From Fremontodendron californicum (taxonomy: Eukaryota > Streptophyta > Magnoliopsida > Malvales > Malvaceae): a DNA stretch of 64,000 bases. Location of the stretch: positions 17,039,001 through 17,103,000 of the forward strand of contig JAULJL010000028.1 in assembly GCA_030761205.1 (NCBI GenBank). The letters run 5' to 3'. Made by a program: the position numbers and the translations under genes. The notes beneath the pieces were generated by a model, which ran no database searches, was not told the DNA's origin, and was given only the letters and a program-made list of their open reading frames with translations. Positions 45,293 through 56,574 of the stretch are shown here, piece after piece; the stretch's first letter is position 1, and each line of letters begins with the position of its first letter.

Positions 45293-47360
45293 CACCCCCA
45301 CACTTAGATTGTTGCTAGTCCCTAGCAACGACTCAATAAAAATAAAATAAGAAAATCTAATCTAATCCATTTTCGTTTGAAATCACGGTGGCACTTAGCA
45401 TGTGACACAAGCCTTTAAACCCCTAGGTGTCCCTAGTGGACGAGTTTAGTCTCGTGAGGGTTTGCTAGAACGATACCCACAAACATTGAAAAACTAAAAT
45501 ATAAGTAAACTACATACACTAAAAATATTTACTCCTAATCCTTTCAATATAAATTAGAGACAATCTTTGAACAAGTCTTATAAACTAATCAATAGCTCAA
45601 AGAATTTCACAAAAATTCATGCTTGAATGTAAATAAATGAGTTAAGCCAATATTAACATAACATATTTCAATCAAAATAGTGCATATTCAAATTAATCTC
45701 AACTTCTCACTATACTCTCATGATTTTCACTCTTTAAAGTAGTGGTAAAGTGTTTACACTCAATCAATCTCATGAAAACAGTTCTACCATATGCTTGCTT
45801 GTCCACCTATTCTCCACTATTTAGATCATACAACTTCATAAATCAAGAGGTCTTTTTTCAAGGTTGTAATGGGGCCAAAGGGTTATAATGTGGTTAAAGA
45901 ACAAAAGGATAAAGATATCACAAAGGTTCCAAAGAGTTCATAGAGTTTAGAGACATAATAAGATCATACAAATAAAACTTCTCAAAACTCTTATAAAGCA
46001 CATAATAACATAGGCTAAATATTCATGTTGAGCCTTTGCTTCATTCTAACCAACTTTGTAACATCTTTTTCTTTACTTTAACTAGAAGTTCAAGAGAAGA
46101 TTTTTTTTTTTTTTTTAATATGGGAATGTATTTGACAATGATCCCTTTCTTTTTCTCTTGACTTTTGCCTCTCTCCTCCCCCACACTTATCTTTCGTTCT
46201 AACCCAAATTTTCAAAAAGTATCCCTTGTTTTTGCAATATGTCTCAAAATATATAATCCATCTTTAGAACAAGGGTAAGGATATAAGTATATTTAGGCTA
46301 GGTGTAAGTTCTGGTTACCAATAAAATAGCATATTTAATGTAGGCTCAAATTGGCTCACTAGTGGGGATGTTCTCTTAGAACATTAATAATGGATGGCTG
46401 TTTGGCTCTGGTTATAATCCTAATGCCTCTATCATATTCATGTTGTCACATGTATCAATATAGTCTCAAACGGTTTAAAGCAAGTTCTAGAGAATCATGT
46501 AATCATAAGAGCACTCAAGAAAGAAATTAGATTGATTTGTATAATGCATCAATCATTATAGGCTCAAAAACTCACAAGGATGATTATACAAGTCAGATTA
46601 AGTCTAAACATGCTTCTTTCTCAATCAACATATCATATTAACATTGGCTCATAAAAAGGTTGACATCAAGCTCAATTCTCATGAAAATCTTCTCACTAAT
46701 AAATCTGTTTTAGACTTATGCAATTCATATCTCATCATTGTATTAAAAAGGAACTAGAACACATTAAAAAAATAATAATAATAATAAAGACTCATAAAAA
46801 AAAATAGTAGACAAAAATAAAAGAAATCCTAAATCATTCCCCCCCACACTTAATTCTTACATTGTCCTCAATGTAAGTCTATTAACCCAAATGAAAGAAT
46901 CATGTGTAAGAGAAAAGAACTAATAACATAAGAATAGGAATAACTAAGACTCAAAACAAAACAAAATCATGCAACCTAAATAATCCTAAAATACTAAACA
47001 AAAATTAACAAGTAAACATAAAAAGATTAAAATCAAACTGACAAGGTATGTCTCAAGTCTCCCTTACTCAGACTTTGTTCAGAATGAATACTTCTAAATT
47101 GCTTAAAACACAACAAACTTTTTTTTTTTTTTTTGAAAGAATAAATCTAACTGACAAGGTATGTCTCAAGTCTCCCTTACTCAGACCTTGTTCAGAATGA
47201 ATACTTCTAAATGGCTTAAAACACATCAATTTTTTTTTTTTTAAATTAGCAAAATATGTCCCTTACCCCCTACTAAAGGTAGAATTTAGGAGATATTACC
47301 TGCAGAGGTTGCTAACCACTTATTATAACTTAGACACAACAAACAAAATGTTAGATAATG
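45293..47360 (-). other. E3a polypurine tract and 3' untranslated region
   Basis: Starts with the tract AAGTGTGGGGGTG (minus, 45293-45305). Two more AAGTGTGGGGG motifs (about 46180 and 46845), the latter with ACATTGAGGACAATGT; two copies of the ~107-bp ACAAGGTATGTCTCAAG unit (about 47041 and 47155); the LOG-proximal palindrome seen in E1 and E2 is deleted here. No gene. Confidence 0.7.
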
Positions 47361-48008
47361 TCACAAAGACAGAGTGCAATCCACTCCTTGCTCGTCCATA
47401 TCTCTTTTTCTTTTTCCGAGCGTTTGCGAAACAACCGTAGCAGATAAATACTCATAAGCTTGGAGCTTTTTGAGTAAATCTTCAATGGTTGTAACAGAAA
47501 TTATGGTTCTCCTTGCCTCTGAAAACATGAATCCATTATCCACAGCATTATCTAAATATGAAAGCAAATTACTAAAATAACCATTAATATTAAGCAAACC
47601 AATGGGTTTCTTATTTGTGACCAAAGATGACCAAGAAGCCACGCAAGCTATTTCTTCCAATGTACCCAGACCTCCTGGTAAAGCAATGAATGCATCGGCA
47701 GAATGGTACATGATTGTTATCCGTTCAGGGATACTCCAGACTTGTATTTCCTTACCCACGGTAGGTCTACAAAAACCTGTGAATAGTTTTGGCACGATTC
47801 CTAGAACTGGACTTCCTCCGGCGTGTGCTGATGTAGCGACTGCTCCCATTAAACCCGAACTACCGCCTCCATAAATCAACTGGATCTTTTGTTGGGCAAG
47901 TATTACTCCAACTCTTATGGCTTCATCAGCGAATATTTTATTTTTCCCTGGATAAGCACCTCCAAAGACACAAATTTTTTCAATGCGCTGGGACGAAGTA
48001 CTTTCCAT
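47361..48008 (-). CDS. LOG-family cytokinin-activating phosphoribohydrolase (copy in E3a)
   Basis: 215 aa, intact, no intron. PGGLGTLEE (111-119) and Arg96 are kept; the phosphate-binding segment is GGGSSGLMG (Ser for Thr51). Other changes against E2 include Glu for Lys at 10, Lys for Asn near 24, Gln for His at 43, Arg for Gly at 81 and Tyr for Cys in the KKLQAYEYLSA segment. About 12-13 base changes separate it from the E2 copy by eye, most altering a residue, so strong purifying selection cannot be claimed. Position and spacing (364 bp after the CRP stop) are as in E1. Confidence 0.92.
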   Translation of the reverse strand: MESTSSQRIEKICVFGGAYPGKNKIFADEAIRVGVILAQQKIQLIYGGGSSGLMGAVATSAHAGGSPVLGIVPKLFTGFCRPTVGKEIQVWSIPERITIMYHSADAFIALPGGLGTLEEIACVASWSSLVTNKKPIGLLNINGYFSNLLSYLDNAVDNGFMFSEARRTIISVTTIEDLLKKLQAYEYLSATVVSQTLGKRKRDMDEQGVDCTLSL

Positions 48009-48024
48009 TTTTTTTTTTCAAGTG

Positions 48025-48026
48025 CC
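48025..48026 (-). promoter_or_regulatory. Putative 3' splice site upstream of LOG (E3a)
   Basis: Minus strand TTCTCTTTCAG|GCACTTG, 17 nt before the LOG ATG. Confidence 0.55.
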
Positions 48027-48372
48027 TGAAAGAGAATGAGTACATGGTGTAATATATAGAGGACTGAGTAATGAATCAGACAAGAGTAATAATGTCTCCG
48101 AAAGTGTATTTGACCTGTCAGAAGAAAATGTTAACCTAACAAAAGATTTTTGCGTGATTTCAGGAAGAAAATCAAAAAGAGAAGAAAAATCAACCGTAAA
48201 AGACCAATGCAAAAAAAAAATGAGAATAATTACACAAATCTAACAACACGTAAATTAAACCGAAATAAAGTTATTGCAAATCAAACCAAAAGTTGAGAAG
48301 TCATTTATTGTAGTTGTGATTGTGGCTCACATCTTTCTCTGGTTTTACGTCCAGAAACGGCTTAAACGCCTT

Positions 48373-48909
48373 CTATGAGTCGAGGATATGCTTCCCATCC
48401 AGTTTTCTTACAAGCTGGCAAACAGGGTCTTTTAACATCAGATTCCCAAGATGTTGCCATTCCCTTTGGAATTGCGGCCATAAATCAAGAATTTCTCTTT
48501 GTACGTCTCCACTAGGATGCGTCTCAAGAGAAAGTTGGATATTACCCAAATTCTCCTTACTCAGTCCATCCTTAATGAATTCAATTTTATCATCTCGATT
48601 AGAGGACGGAATCCCAATAGAACGACATTTACCGTTACACGTCCATCGTGCACATTTGTGGCAATTTGAACTCATGCGCTTTGCTCGTCGCTTCTTTGCA
48701 AAAGTGCTTCTACCTGTACCTGGTAAATGCAAAACAGGAAGATATTCATCTTCATGTACCTTGGCTTCAATTATCCAACGTATGTCTTCAGGAATCCCTT
48801 TGTGCATAAGCATTCTTAATCTTTCAAATCGAACTTGGTAAAGCTTCAGTAAAATATTTCGAGGAAAAGGAGGAAATCGTTTCTGCAATCTTGTGAGAAT
48901 ATCATCCAT
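48373..48909 (-). CDS. Cysteine-rich basic protein resembling carlavirus nucleic-acid-binding protein (copy in E3a)
   Basis: 178 aa, intact. Same architecture as in E1/E2: GTGRSTFAKKRRAKR (64-78) then Cys83, 86, 91, 95. A His for Arg at residue 52 is the main difference from E2 in the N-terminal half. The frame stays open for 20 codons upstream through the T-rich intron-like tract; I chose the ATG shared with E2. Same place between the gag fusion and LOG. Function inferred from resemblance only. Confidence 0.7.
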   Translation of the reverse strand: MDDILTRLQKRFPPFPRNILLKLYQVRFERLRMLMHKGIPEDIRWIIEAKVHEDEYLPVLHLPGTGRSTFAKKRRAKRMSSNCHKCARWTCNGKCRSIGIPSSNRDDKIEFIKDGLSKENLGNIQLSLETHPSGDVQREILDLWPQFQREWQHLGNLMLKDPVCQLVRKLDGKHILDS

Positions 48910-48911
48910 CC
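48910..48911 (-). promoter_or_regulatory. Putative 3' splice site at the CRP start (E3a)
   Basis: Minus strand TTTTTTTTTTTCAG|GATGG; TATATAAAT upstream at 48958-48966. Confidence 0.55.
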
Positions 48912-49065
48912 TGAAAAAAAAAAAGAAATATAAAATGAAAGAGAAATTGAAAGAGAAATTTATATACAATATCAGTTTTGTGGGTAGCTGATGGGACCGA
49001 CTTAAATAATCACGGAGTACTGTTATCCGCCATTTAACCGGGGTTAAAAAAAATTATATTTACAT

Positions 49066-51711
49066 CTAGTTATTTTCAAAACAAGGATCAGAAAGAAAAA
49101 CAACCTCTTCTTGAGTAACATGATTTTCCAAAAACAGTTTGAGTCTTTGTCCATTTACCTTGAATACGTTACCATTTTTAGGATTCTCAATGTCAACTGC
49201 TCCATAATGATACACATGCTTAACCACAAATGGGCCAGTCCATCTTGATCTCAACTTACCAGGAAATATGTGAAGTCTAGAATTATAAAGTAGAACTTTT
49301 TGCCCAACATCAAATGTTTTTCTTGAAATTAACTTGTCATGAAAGGCTTTAGTTCTTTTTTTATGAATTTTAGAATTCTCATATGCATCATTTTTGAGTT
49401 CCTCAAACTTTTGTTTCCAACAATGCTTAACCTGAAAAGAATTTAACAAAGAATCAGTGTGTGAAATTTCTGAAGCATTATCAAACTCACATTCAATTAA
49501 ATAAGCTTCTAAAGGATCATGGAATGTGGTAGTGGTGAGATGTTCATGAACAAGTTCTTCAATGAAATCCACTTCATGTACTTCTGAATCATCACCAGGT
49601 TGCTTGCAAATGTTGAACACATTTAATTCTAAAGTCATATTTCCAAAAGAAATGTTCAAAATACCATTCCTGCAATTTATCAGAGCATTAGAAGTTGCAA
49701 GAAATGGACGGCCTAATATAACAGGAATTTGAACATTTGGATTTGAAACAGGATGTGTGTCCAAAACAATAAAATCAACAGGGAAGTAAAAATTATCAAT
49801 TTGAACCAAAACATCTTCAACTATCCCTCGAGGAATTTTTACAGAACGATCAGCTAGTTGAAGTGTAACAGGTGTTTCCTTGAGTTCACCTAAACCTAAC
49901 TGTTGATAAACAGAAAAAGGCAAAAGATTAACACTAGCACCAAGATCAAGCAATGCACGTTCTATTCTAGTGTTTCCAATGATGCATGAGATTGTTGGAC
50001 ATCCAGGATCTTTGAAATTTGGTGGAGTAAGGTGCTGAATGATTGAGCTCACACTTTCCGTCAGAAATGCTTTCTTTTGTACATTATGTTTCCTTTTAAA
50101 TGTGCACATGTCCTTCAAAAATTTAGCATAAGATGGAACTTGTTTGATTGCATCCAATAAAGGAATGTTAATCTTAACTTGTTTGAAAAGTTCATAAATT
50201 TCTGCATTTTGATTCAAATTCTTTATTGTTTGCAACCTTTGAGGAAAATGAGCAGGATGCATACCTTTTTCTTTGTCCAAATTTTCAAGAAGTTCAGACT
50301 TACCATCATCCTTACCATTACTTTTCGGAGGGGAAGGAGGATCTTGGTCTTTTGATGGAATGTTTTTGTCAATTGCCTTTCCACTTCGAAGAATTGTGAT
50401 AGAACTGGCATTTTCCTGTTGAGTTTCATTGGAGCAAGAAACAAGACATTGAGTAGAAGGGTTAGGCTGAAGTTGAGCAGGAAACTTACCTTTTTCTTGA
50501 GTGCGTAATGAAGCTGTCAATGTGGACAAGGTGTTTTTGATCTCATTGATGTCCTGTGAAGTTTGGTTATTCACATTTGCTTGTGTTTGCATGAATGCTT
50601 GCAATGTCTCTTCCAAGGTTTGTACACGTGAAGGTTGATAGGAAAAAGTGTTGCCCGGCTTTTGAGATTGTGGTACCTGAACATGATTATTATTCCGCCA
50701 ACTGAAGTTGGGATGATCTCTCCATTCAGGGTTATACGTTTCAGAGTAAGGAGAAGGAAAAGGCTTTTTAAATGTGTTTATGGAATTTACTTGATCATGC
50801 AACGCTTCTTTAAGAATGGGAATGTTTGGACATTCAGAAGTGGGGTGTCCCATGATTTCACAAATTCCACAACTTTCTTCATTTTTAACCGTTTTGACTT
50901 CTTTTACTTCTCTAAGTTCCATGGCTTCAATCTTTCTAGCCAAATTAGCTACTTTAGCTTTTATCTCATCTTCTTGACTAAAATGATATTTACCTCTGTT
51001 AGAAACAAGATTAGATCTATTGGAACTTTCAGAGGAATTATCTGTGTGCCAGGCTTGAGAGTTATCTGCCAAATGGTCTAGGTAGTCAAAGGCTTCTTCA
51101 GGTTCTTTTTCTAGAAACTCACCGTTACACATTGTTTCAACAAATTGTTTAGTTTCGGGAGTTAAACTTTCATAAAAGAAACTAATAAGACGCCATTTTT
51201 CAAAACCATGATGTGGACAAGAACTTAACAAATCTTTAAAACGCTCCCAGCACTGAAAAAATGCTTCATTTTGATTTTGATTGAAATTTTGAATCTGTCT
51301 TTTCAAAGCAGTAGTTTTATGTGCTGGGAAAAATTTCTTTAGAAACTCAGTTTCTAATTCTTGCCATGTGCCAATTGACCTTGGTTTTAAATTATGAAGC
51401 CAAATTTTTGCTTTATCTTTTAGAGAAAAAGGAAATAATTTTAGCTTGACAATTTCATTTGTACATTGTTGGTCATTAAAGGTGACACATACATCTTCGA
51501 AGTCTTTTAGAAACGAGTAAGCACTTTCCGATTCTAACCCATGGAAATTTGGAAGCAAAGCTATCATACCTGGTTTAAAACGAAAGTTGTTTGCATTGAG
51601 AGGAAAAATAAAACAAGAGGGTGATGAGCTTCGAGTTGGTTGCAAGTAGTCACGCATGGTGCGTACTTGTCTGTTCTCATCTTCAGCATGAACACTTTCA
51701 TTGTCAGCCAT
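49066..51711 (-). CDS. Athila-type gag-protease fused to integrase C-terminus (E3a)
   Basis: 881 aa from the ACCATGG start at 51711. In this copy a true ATG also opens the frame 31 codons upstream (51804), created where the leader lost sequence relative to E2; it lies before the putative donor. Same domains as the E2 protein: capsid-like gag, zinc knuckle CGICEIMGHPTSEC, protease DLGA and ILGRP, then the integrase C-terminal domain directly. About 20 residues differ from E2. No RT, RNase H or integrase core. Identical in translation to the E3b copy. Confidence 0.9.
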   Translation of the reverse strand: MADNESVHAEDENRQVRTMRDYLQPTRSSSPSCFIFPLNANNFRFKPGMIALLPNFHGLESESAYSFLKDFEDVCVTFNDQQCTNEIVKLKLFPFSLKDKAKIWLHNLKPRSIGTWQELETEFLKKFFPAHKTTALKRQIQNFNQNQNEAFFQCWERFKDLLSSCPHHGFEKWRLISFFYESLTPETKQFVETMCNGEFLEKEPEEAFDYLDHLADNSQAWHTDNSSESSNRSNLVSNRGKYHFSQEDEIKAKVANLARKIEAMELREVKEVKTVKNEESCGICEIMGHPTSECPNIPILKEALHDQVNSINTFKKPFPSPYSETYNPEWRDHPNFSWRNNNHVQVPQSQKPGNTFSYQPSRVQTLEETLQAFMQTQANVNNQTSQDINEIKNTLSTLTASLRTQEKGKFPAQLQPNPSTQCLVSCSNETQQENASSITILRSGKAIDKNIPSKDQDPPSPPKSNGKDDGKSELLENLDKEKGMHPAHFPQRLQTIKNLNQNAEIYELFKQVKINIPLLDAIKQVPSYAKFLKDMCTFKRKHNVQKKAFLTESVSSIIQHLTPPNFKDPGCPTISCIIGNTRIERALLDLGASVNLLPFSVYQQLGLGELKETPVTLQLADRSVKIPRGIVEDVLVQIDNFYFPVDFIVLDTHPVSNPNVQIPVILGRPFLATSNALINCRNGILNISFGNMTLELNVFNICKQPGDDSEVHEVDFIEELVHEHLTTTTFHDPLEAYLIECEFDNASEISHTDSLLNSFQVKHCWKQKFEELKNDAYENSKIHKKRTKAFHDKLISRKTFDVGQKVLLYNSRLHIFPGKLRSRWTGPFVVKHVYHYGAVDIENPKNGNVFKVNGQRLKLFLENHVTQEEVVFLSDPCFENN

Positions 51712-51736
51712 GGTCGGAGTTGTATTAGAAAGATTA

Positions 51737-51738
51737 CC
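51737..51738 (-). promoter_or_regulatory. Putative 5' splice site in the E3a leader
   Basis: Minus strand TTTTTCAG|GTAATC, 26 nt upstream of the gag ATG, as in E2. Confidence 0.5.
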
Positions 51739-51828
51739 TGAAAAAGTTTCACAATAAAATCTAACTAAACGACGAGATCTAAAATCACGTCGCCAAACAA
51801 GCATAAAACAAAGTTAATATAAAGATTA

Positions 51829-51915
51829 GGCGGTATAACCAGCCAATAAAAATAAAACAAAGTTAATATACAATATAAATATAAATATATAGAAAATTAG
51901 GCGGTATAACCAGCC
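51829..51915 (-). repeat. Hairpin repeat pair (E3a leader)
   Basis: GGCGGTATAACCAGCC at 51829 and 51900; one copy fewer than E2. Confidence 0.85.
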
Positions 51916-51965
51916 AATAAAAATAAAAATAAATATACTTATAAACTTATATACTTAGTATTGCC

Positions 51966-51983
51966 TCCCCGGCAACGGCGCCA
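51966..51983 (-). other. Primer binding site, tRNA-Asp type (E3a)
   Basis: Minus strand TGGCGCCGTTGCCGGGGA next to LTR b. Confidence 0.88.
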
Positions 51984-51989
51984 AAAACT

Positions 51990-53495
51990 TGATGGAGACT
52001 CAATTAAGAGTTGTAAACCCAAGTGCAGGTTATGTTCAAGTAATAAATTCTCGGGTGTCCGAGGTCGAACCACAGGGAAGCGTATTAGTAAGTATAAGTT
52101 TATAAATATATAAGACAAAGAAAGTAAACAAGATATTAGGGAATCAACAACAAAATAAGATAAACAAGATATTAGAGAACAAAATAAACAAAATATAAAA
52201 GAAATTAAACAAGATATAAAAAACAATAAGAAAAGATGTTGAGGTTAGAGAATCCACTCTTGGTGTTATGCTAAGATTAATCTTGTTTTATTACACAATT
52301 GAAATCCACACATAAAGGAGGTTCCAATCGGAAGGTTTAGCAATTCAGTCCAAATTGTCCAACGTCCATAGCATATGATATTATGTTCATTTGGTGTCCT
52401 CAAAACTCATAAAAAGAGTCCAAGCATTTCTTATGCCAAGGTATATGTCTACAACAAATCAAGGTTATGAAACCAAGCATTTACTGTGCCATTTTCCTTG
52501 TCAATAATGAATCAAGATCCCTACTTTGTAAGTATGATTTTAAACCAAAAGAAAATATTATCTATACTAGTGTTTATAAATGATGATTCATTTTAGCTCA
52601 TGTTTAAGAGACTAACCTTAGCATTTACCAAGAGCTTCACCTCATCACCTCAACAATATGATTAGCAACACATACTAGATATGAATAAAATGAAAAGAAA
52701 TGTAAGCAGCATAAGTAAATAAAAAAAGAAAACTAGAGAAAGGAAAGAAGAAGAAAACTTAGAGAATTTTATTACAATGGCTAATATCCTCCCAATCTAC
52801 AATAATGCCCTTACAATCATCCAAGGCCCTCTATTTATACACATTTGGAGAGCTAAATGACAAGAGACAAGCTTTATAAATATCAAAGGTAGGTATAATA
52901 GGTGGGTGCATTTTTCTAACAATTTTCGTCATATTGTATGACAATTCTGATTAGCCAGCTTGATGGTCGATTTTGTCAATGTTGGAGGCTCGATCTGATC
53001 AAATGGTCTTCTAGAAAAATATACCCCTATCAGTCACGGATCCATAGCCGTTGGAATCAGATCATTTCCTCATGTGGATCGGAAGATATGGTCAAAATAC
53101 CAAAACAGGTCAGCACAGACGTCATTGCACATCAGCCAACTTGATGGTCGATTTCGCTAGGGAAAACGACTCCGTTTCAAGAAGTGTAAAACATGAAAAA
53201 GATAGATATGCCTCTTAACTTTGCACTGTAAAAAATTCAGCCTTATTGCTTCAGTGAAACTCCAGATATAGCGGATATGGCAAAAGGTGTCGGAACTGGA
53301 ACTGAACTGGATTTGCCCTTAATTGTTGATTTAACCTAGTAATCTGAAATCACTCAAAGAAACTCGTGAAAAGCACCAAATTACATAAAAATATAAAATA
53401 TCATAAACACAATTAGACTAAGCAATAATAACTCGTATTTGACACAAAACAATAATAAAACATAACTAAGAACTATATAATTATACGAGTTATCA
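51990..53495 (-). repeat. E3 LTR b (shared central LTR)
   Basis: 1506 bp; serves as 5' LTR of E3a and 3' LTR of E3b. TATA box at 52828-52839. No target duplication lies beside it, so the array was not made by two separate integrations side by side. Confidence 0.93.
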
Positions 53496-55562
53496 CACCC
53501 CCACACTTAGATTGTTGCTAGTCCCTAGCAACGACTCAATAAAAATAAAATAAGAAAATCTAATCTAATCCATTTTCGTTTGAAATCACGGTGGCACTTA
53601 GCATGTGACACAAGCCTTTAAACCCCTAGGTGTCCCTAGTGGACGAGTTTAGTCTCGTGAGGGTTTGCTAGAACGATACCCACAAACATTGAAAAACTAA
53701 AATATAAGTAAACTACATACACTAAAAATATTTACTCCTAATCCTTTCAATATAAATTAGAGACAATCTTTGAACAAGTCTTATAAACTAATCAATAGCT
53801 CAAAGAATTTCACAAAAATTCATGCTTGAATGTAAATAAATGAGTTAAGCCAATATTAACATAACATATTTCAATCAAAATAGTGCATATTCAAATTAAT
53901 CTCAACTTCTCACTATACTCTCATGATTTTCACTCTTTAAAGTAGTGGTAAAGTGTTTACACTCAATCAATCTCATGAAAACAGTTCTACCATATGCTTG
54001 CTTGTCCACCTATTCTCCACTATTTAGATCATACAACTTCATAAATCAAGAGGTCTTTTTTCAAGGTTGTAATGGGGCCAAAGGGTTATAATGTGGTTAA
54101 AGAACAAAAGGATAAAGATATCACAAAGGTTCCAAAGAGTTCATAGAGTTTAGAGACATAATAAGATCATACAAATAAAACTTCTCAAAACTCTTATAAA
54201 GCACATAATAACATAGGCTAAATATTCATGTTGAGCCTTTGCTTCATTCTAACCAACTTTGTAACATCTTTTTCTTTACTTTAACTAGAAGTTCAAGAGA
54301 AGATTTTTTTTTTTTTTTTAATATGGGAATGTATTTGACAATGATCCCTTTCTTTTTCTCTTGACTTTTGCCTCTCTCCTCCCCCACACTTATCTTTCGT
54401 TCTAACCCAAATTTTCAAAAAGTATCCCTTGTTTTTGCAATATGTCTCAAAATATATAATCCATCTTTAGAACAAGGGTAAGGATATAAGTATATTTAGG
54501 CTAGGTGTAAGTTCTGGTTACCAATAAAATAGCATATTTAATGTAGGCTCAAATTGGCTCACTAGTGGGGATGTTCTCTTAGAACATTAATAATGGATGG
54601 CTGTTTGGCTCTGGTTATAATCCTAATGCCTCTATCATATTCATGTTGTCACATGTATCAATATAGTCTCAAACGGTTTAAAGCAAGTTCTAGAGAATCA
54701 TGTAATCATAAGAGCACTCAAGAAAGAAATTAGATTGATTTGTATAATGCATCAATCATTATAGGCTCAAAAACTCACAAGGATGATTATACAAGTCAGA
54801 TTAAGTCTAAACATGCTTCTTTCTCAATCAACATATCATATTAACATTGGCTCATAAAAAGGTTGACATCAAGCTCAATTCTCATGAAAATCTTCTCACT
54901 AATAAATCTGTTTTAGACTTATGCAATTCATATCTCATCATTGTATTAAAAAGGAACTAGAACACATTAAAAAAATAATAATAATAATAAAGACTCATAA
55001 AAAAAAATAGTAGACAAAAATAAAAGAAATCCTAAATCATTCCCCCCCACACTTAATTCTTACATTGTCCTCAATGTAAGTCTATTAACCCAAATGAAAG
55101 AATCATGTGTAAGAGAAAAGAACTAATAACATAAGAATAGGAATAACTAAGACTCAAAACAAAACAAAATCATGCAACCTAAATAATCCTAAAATACTAA
55201 ACAAAAATTAACAAGTAAACATAAAAAGATTAAAATCAAACTGACAAGGTATGTCTCAAGTCTCCCTTACTCAGACTTTGTTCAGAATGAATACTTCTAA
55301 ATTGCTTAAAACACAACAAACTTTTTTTTTTTTTTTGAAAGAAGAAATCTAACTGACAAGGTATGTCTCAAGTCTCCCTTACTCAGACCTTGTTCAGAAT
55401 GAATACTTCTAAATGGCTTAAAACACATCAATTTTTTTTTTTTTAAATTAGCAAAATATGTCCCTTACCCCCTACTAAAGGTAGAATTTAGGAGATATTA
55501 CCTGCAGAGGTTGCTAACCACTTATTATAACTTAGACACAACAAACAAAATGTTAGATAATG
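53496..55562 (-). other. E3b polypurine tract and 3' untranslated region
   Basis: Near-identical to 45293-47360; polypurine tract at 53496-53508. No gene. Confidence 0.7.
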
Positions 55563-56210
55563 TCACAAAGACAGAGTGCAATCCACTCCTTGCTCGTCCA
55601 TATCTCTTTTTCTTTTTCCGAGCGTTTGCGAAACAACCGTAGCAGATAAATACTCATAAGCTTGGAGCTTTTTGAGTAAATCTTCAATGGTTGTAACAGA
55701 AATTATGGTTCTCCTTGCCTCTGAAAACATGAATCCATTATCCACAGCATTATCTAAATATGAAAGCAAATTACTAAAATAACCATTAATATTAAGCAAA
55801 CCAATGGGTTTCTTATTTGTGACCAAAGATGACCAAGAAGCCACGCAAGCTATTTCTTCCAATGTACCCAGACCTCCTGGTAAAGCAATGAATGCATCGG
55901 CAGAATGGTACATGATTGTTATCCGTTCAGGGATACTCCAGACTTGTATTTCCTTACCCACGGTAGGTCTACAAAAACCTGTGAATAGTTTTGGCACGAT
56001 TCCTAGAACTGGACTTCCTCCGGCGTGTGCTGATGTAGCGACTGCTCCCATTAAACCCGAACTACCGCCTCCATAAATCAACTGGATCTTTTGTTGGGCA
56101 AGTATTACTCCAACTCTTATGGCTTCATCAGCGAATATTTTATTTTTCCCTGGATAAGCACCTCCAAAGACACAAATTTTTTCAATGCGCTGGGACGAAG
56201 TACTTTCCAT
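55563..56210 (-). CDS. LOG-family cytokinin-activating phosphoribohydrolase (copy in E3b)
   Basis: 215 aa, identical in translation to the E3a copy (GGGSSGLMG, Arg96, PGGLGTLEE), offset by the 8202-bp array period. Putative splice acceptor at 56227/56228. Confidence 0.92.
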   Translation of the reverse strand: MESTSSQRIEKICVFGGAYPGKNKIFADEAIRVGVILAQQKIQLIYGGGSSGLMGAVATSAHAGGSPVLGIVPKLFTGFCRPTVGKEIQVWSIPERITIMYHSADAFIALPGGLGTLEEIACVASWSSLVTNKKPIGLLNINGYFSNLLSYLDNAVDNGFMFSEARRTIISVTTIEDLLKKLQAYEYLSATVVSQTLGKRKRDMDEQGVDCTLSL

Positions 56211-56226
56211 TTTTTTTTTTCAAGTG

Positions 56227-56228
56227 CC
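56227..56228 (-). promoter_or_regulatory. Putative 3' splice site upstream of LOG (E3b)
   Basis: Minus strand TTCTCTTTCAG|GCACTTG, as in E3a. Confidence 0.55.
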
Positions 56229-56574
56229 TGAAAGAGAATGAGTACATGGTGTAATATATAGAGGACTGAGTAATGAATCAGACAAGAGTAATAATGTCTC
56301 CGAAAGTGTATTTGACCTGTCAGAAGAAAATGTTAACCTAACAAAAGATTTTTGCGTGATTTCAGGAAGAAAATCAAAAAGAGAAGATAAATCAACCGTA
56401 AAAGACCAATGCAAAAAAAAAATGAGAATAATTACACAAATCTAACAACACGTAAATTAAACCGAAATAAAGTTATTGCAAATCAAACCAAAAGTTGAGA
56501 AGTCATTTATTGTAGTTGTGATTGTGGCTCACATCTTTCTCTGGTTTTACGTCCAGAAACGGCTTAAACGCCTT

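Noticed and set aside
47361..48008. LOG as an ordinary host gene with transposons inserted around it
   Set aside because: Each copy lies between a primer site and a polypurine tract of an element with exact target duplications, and has no introns.
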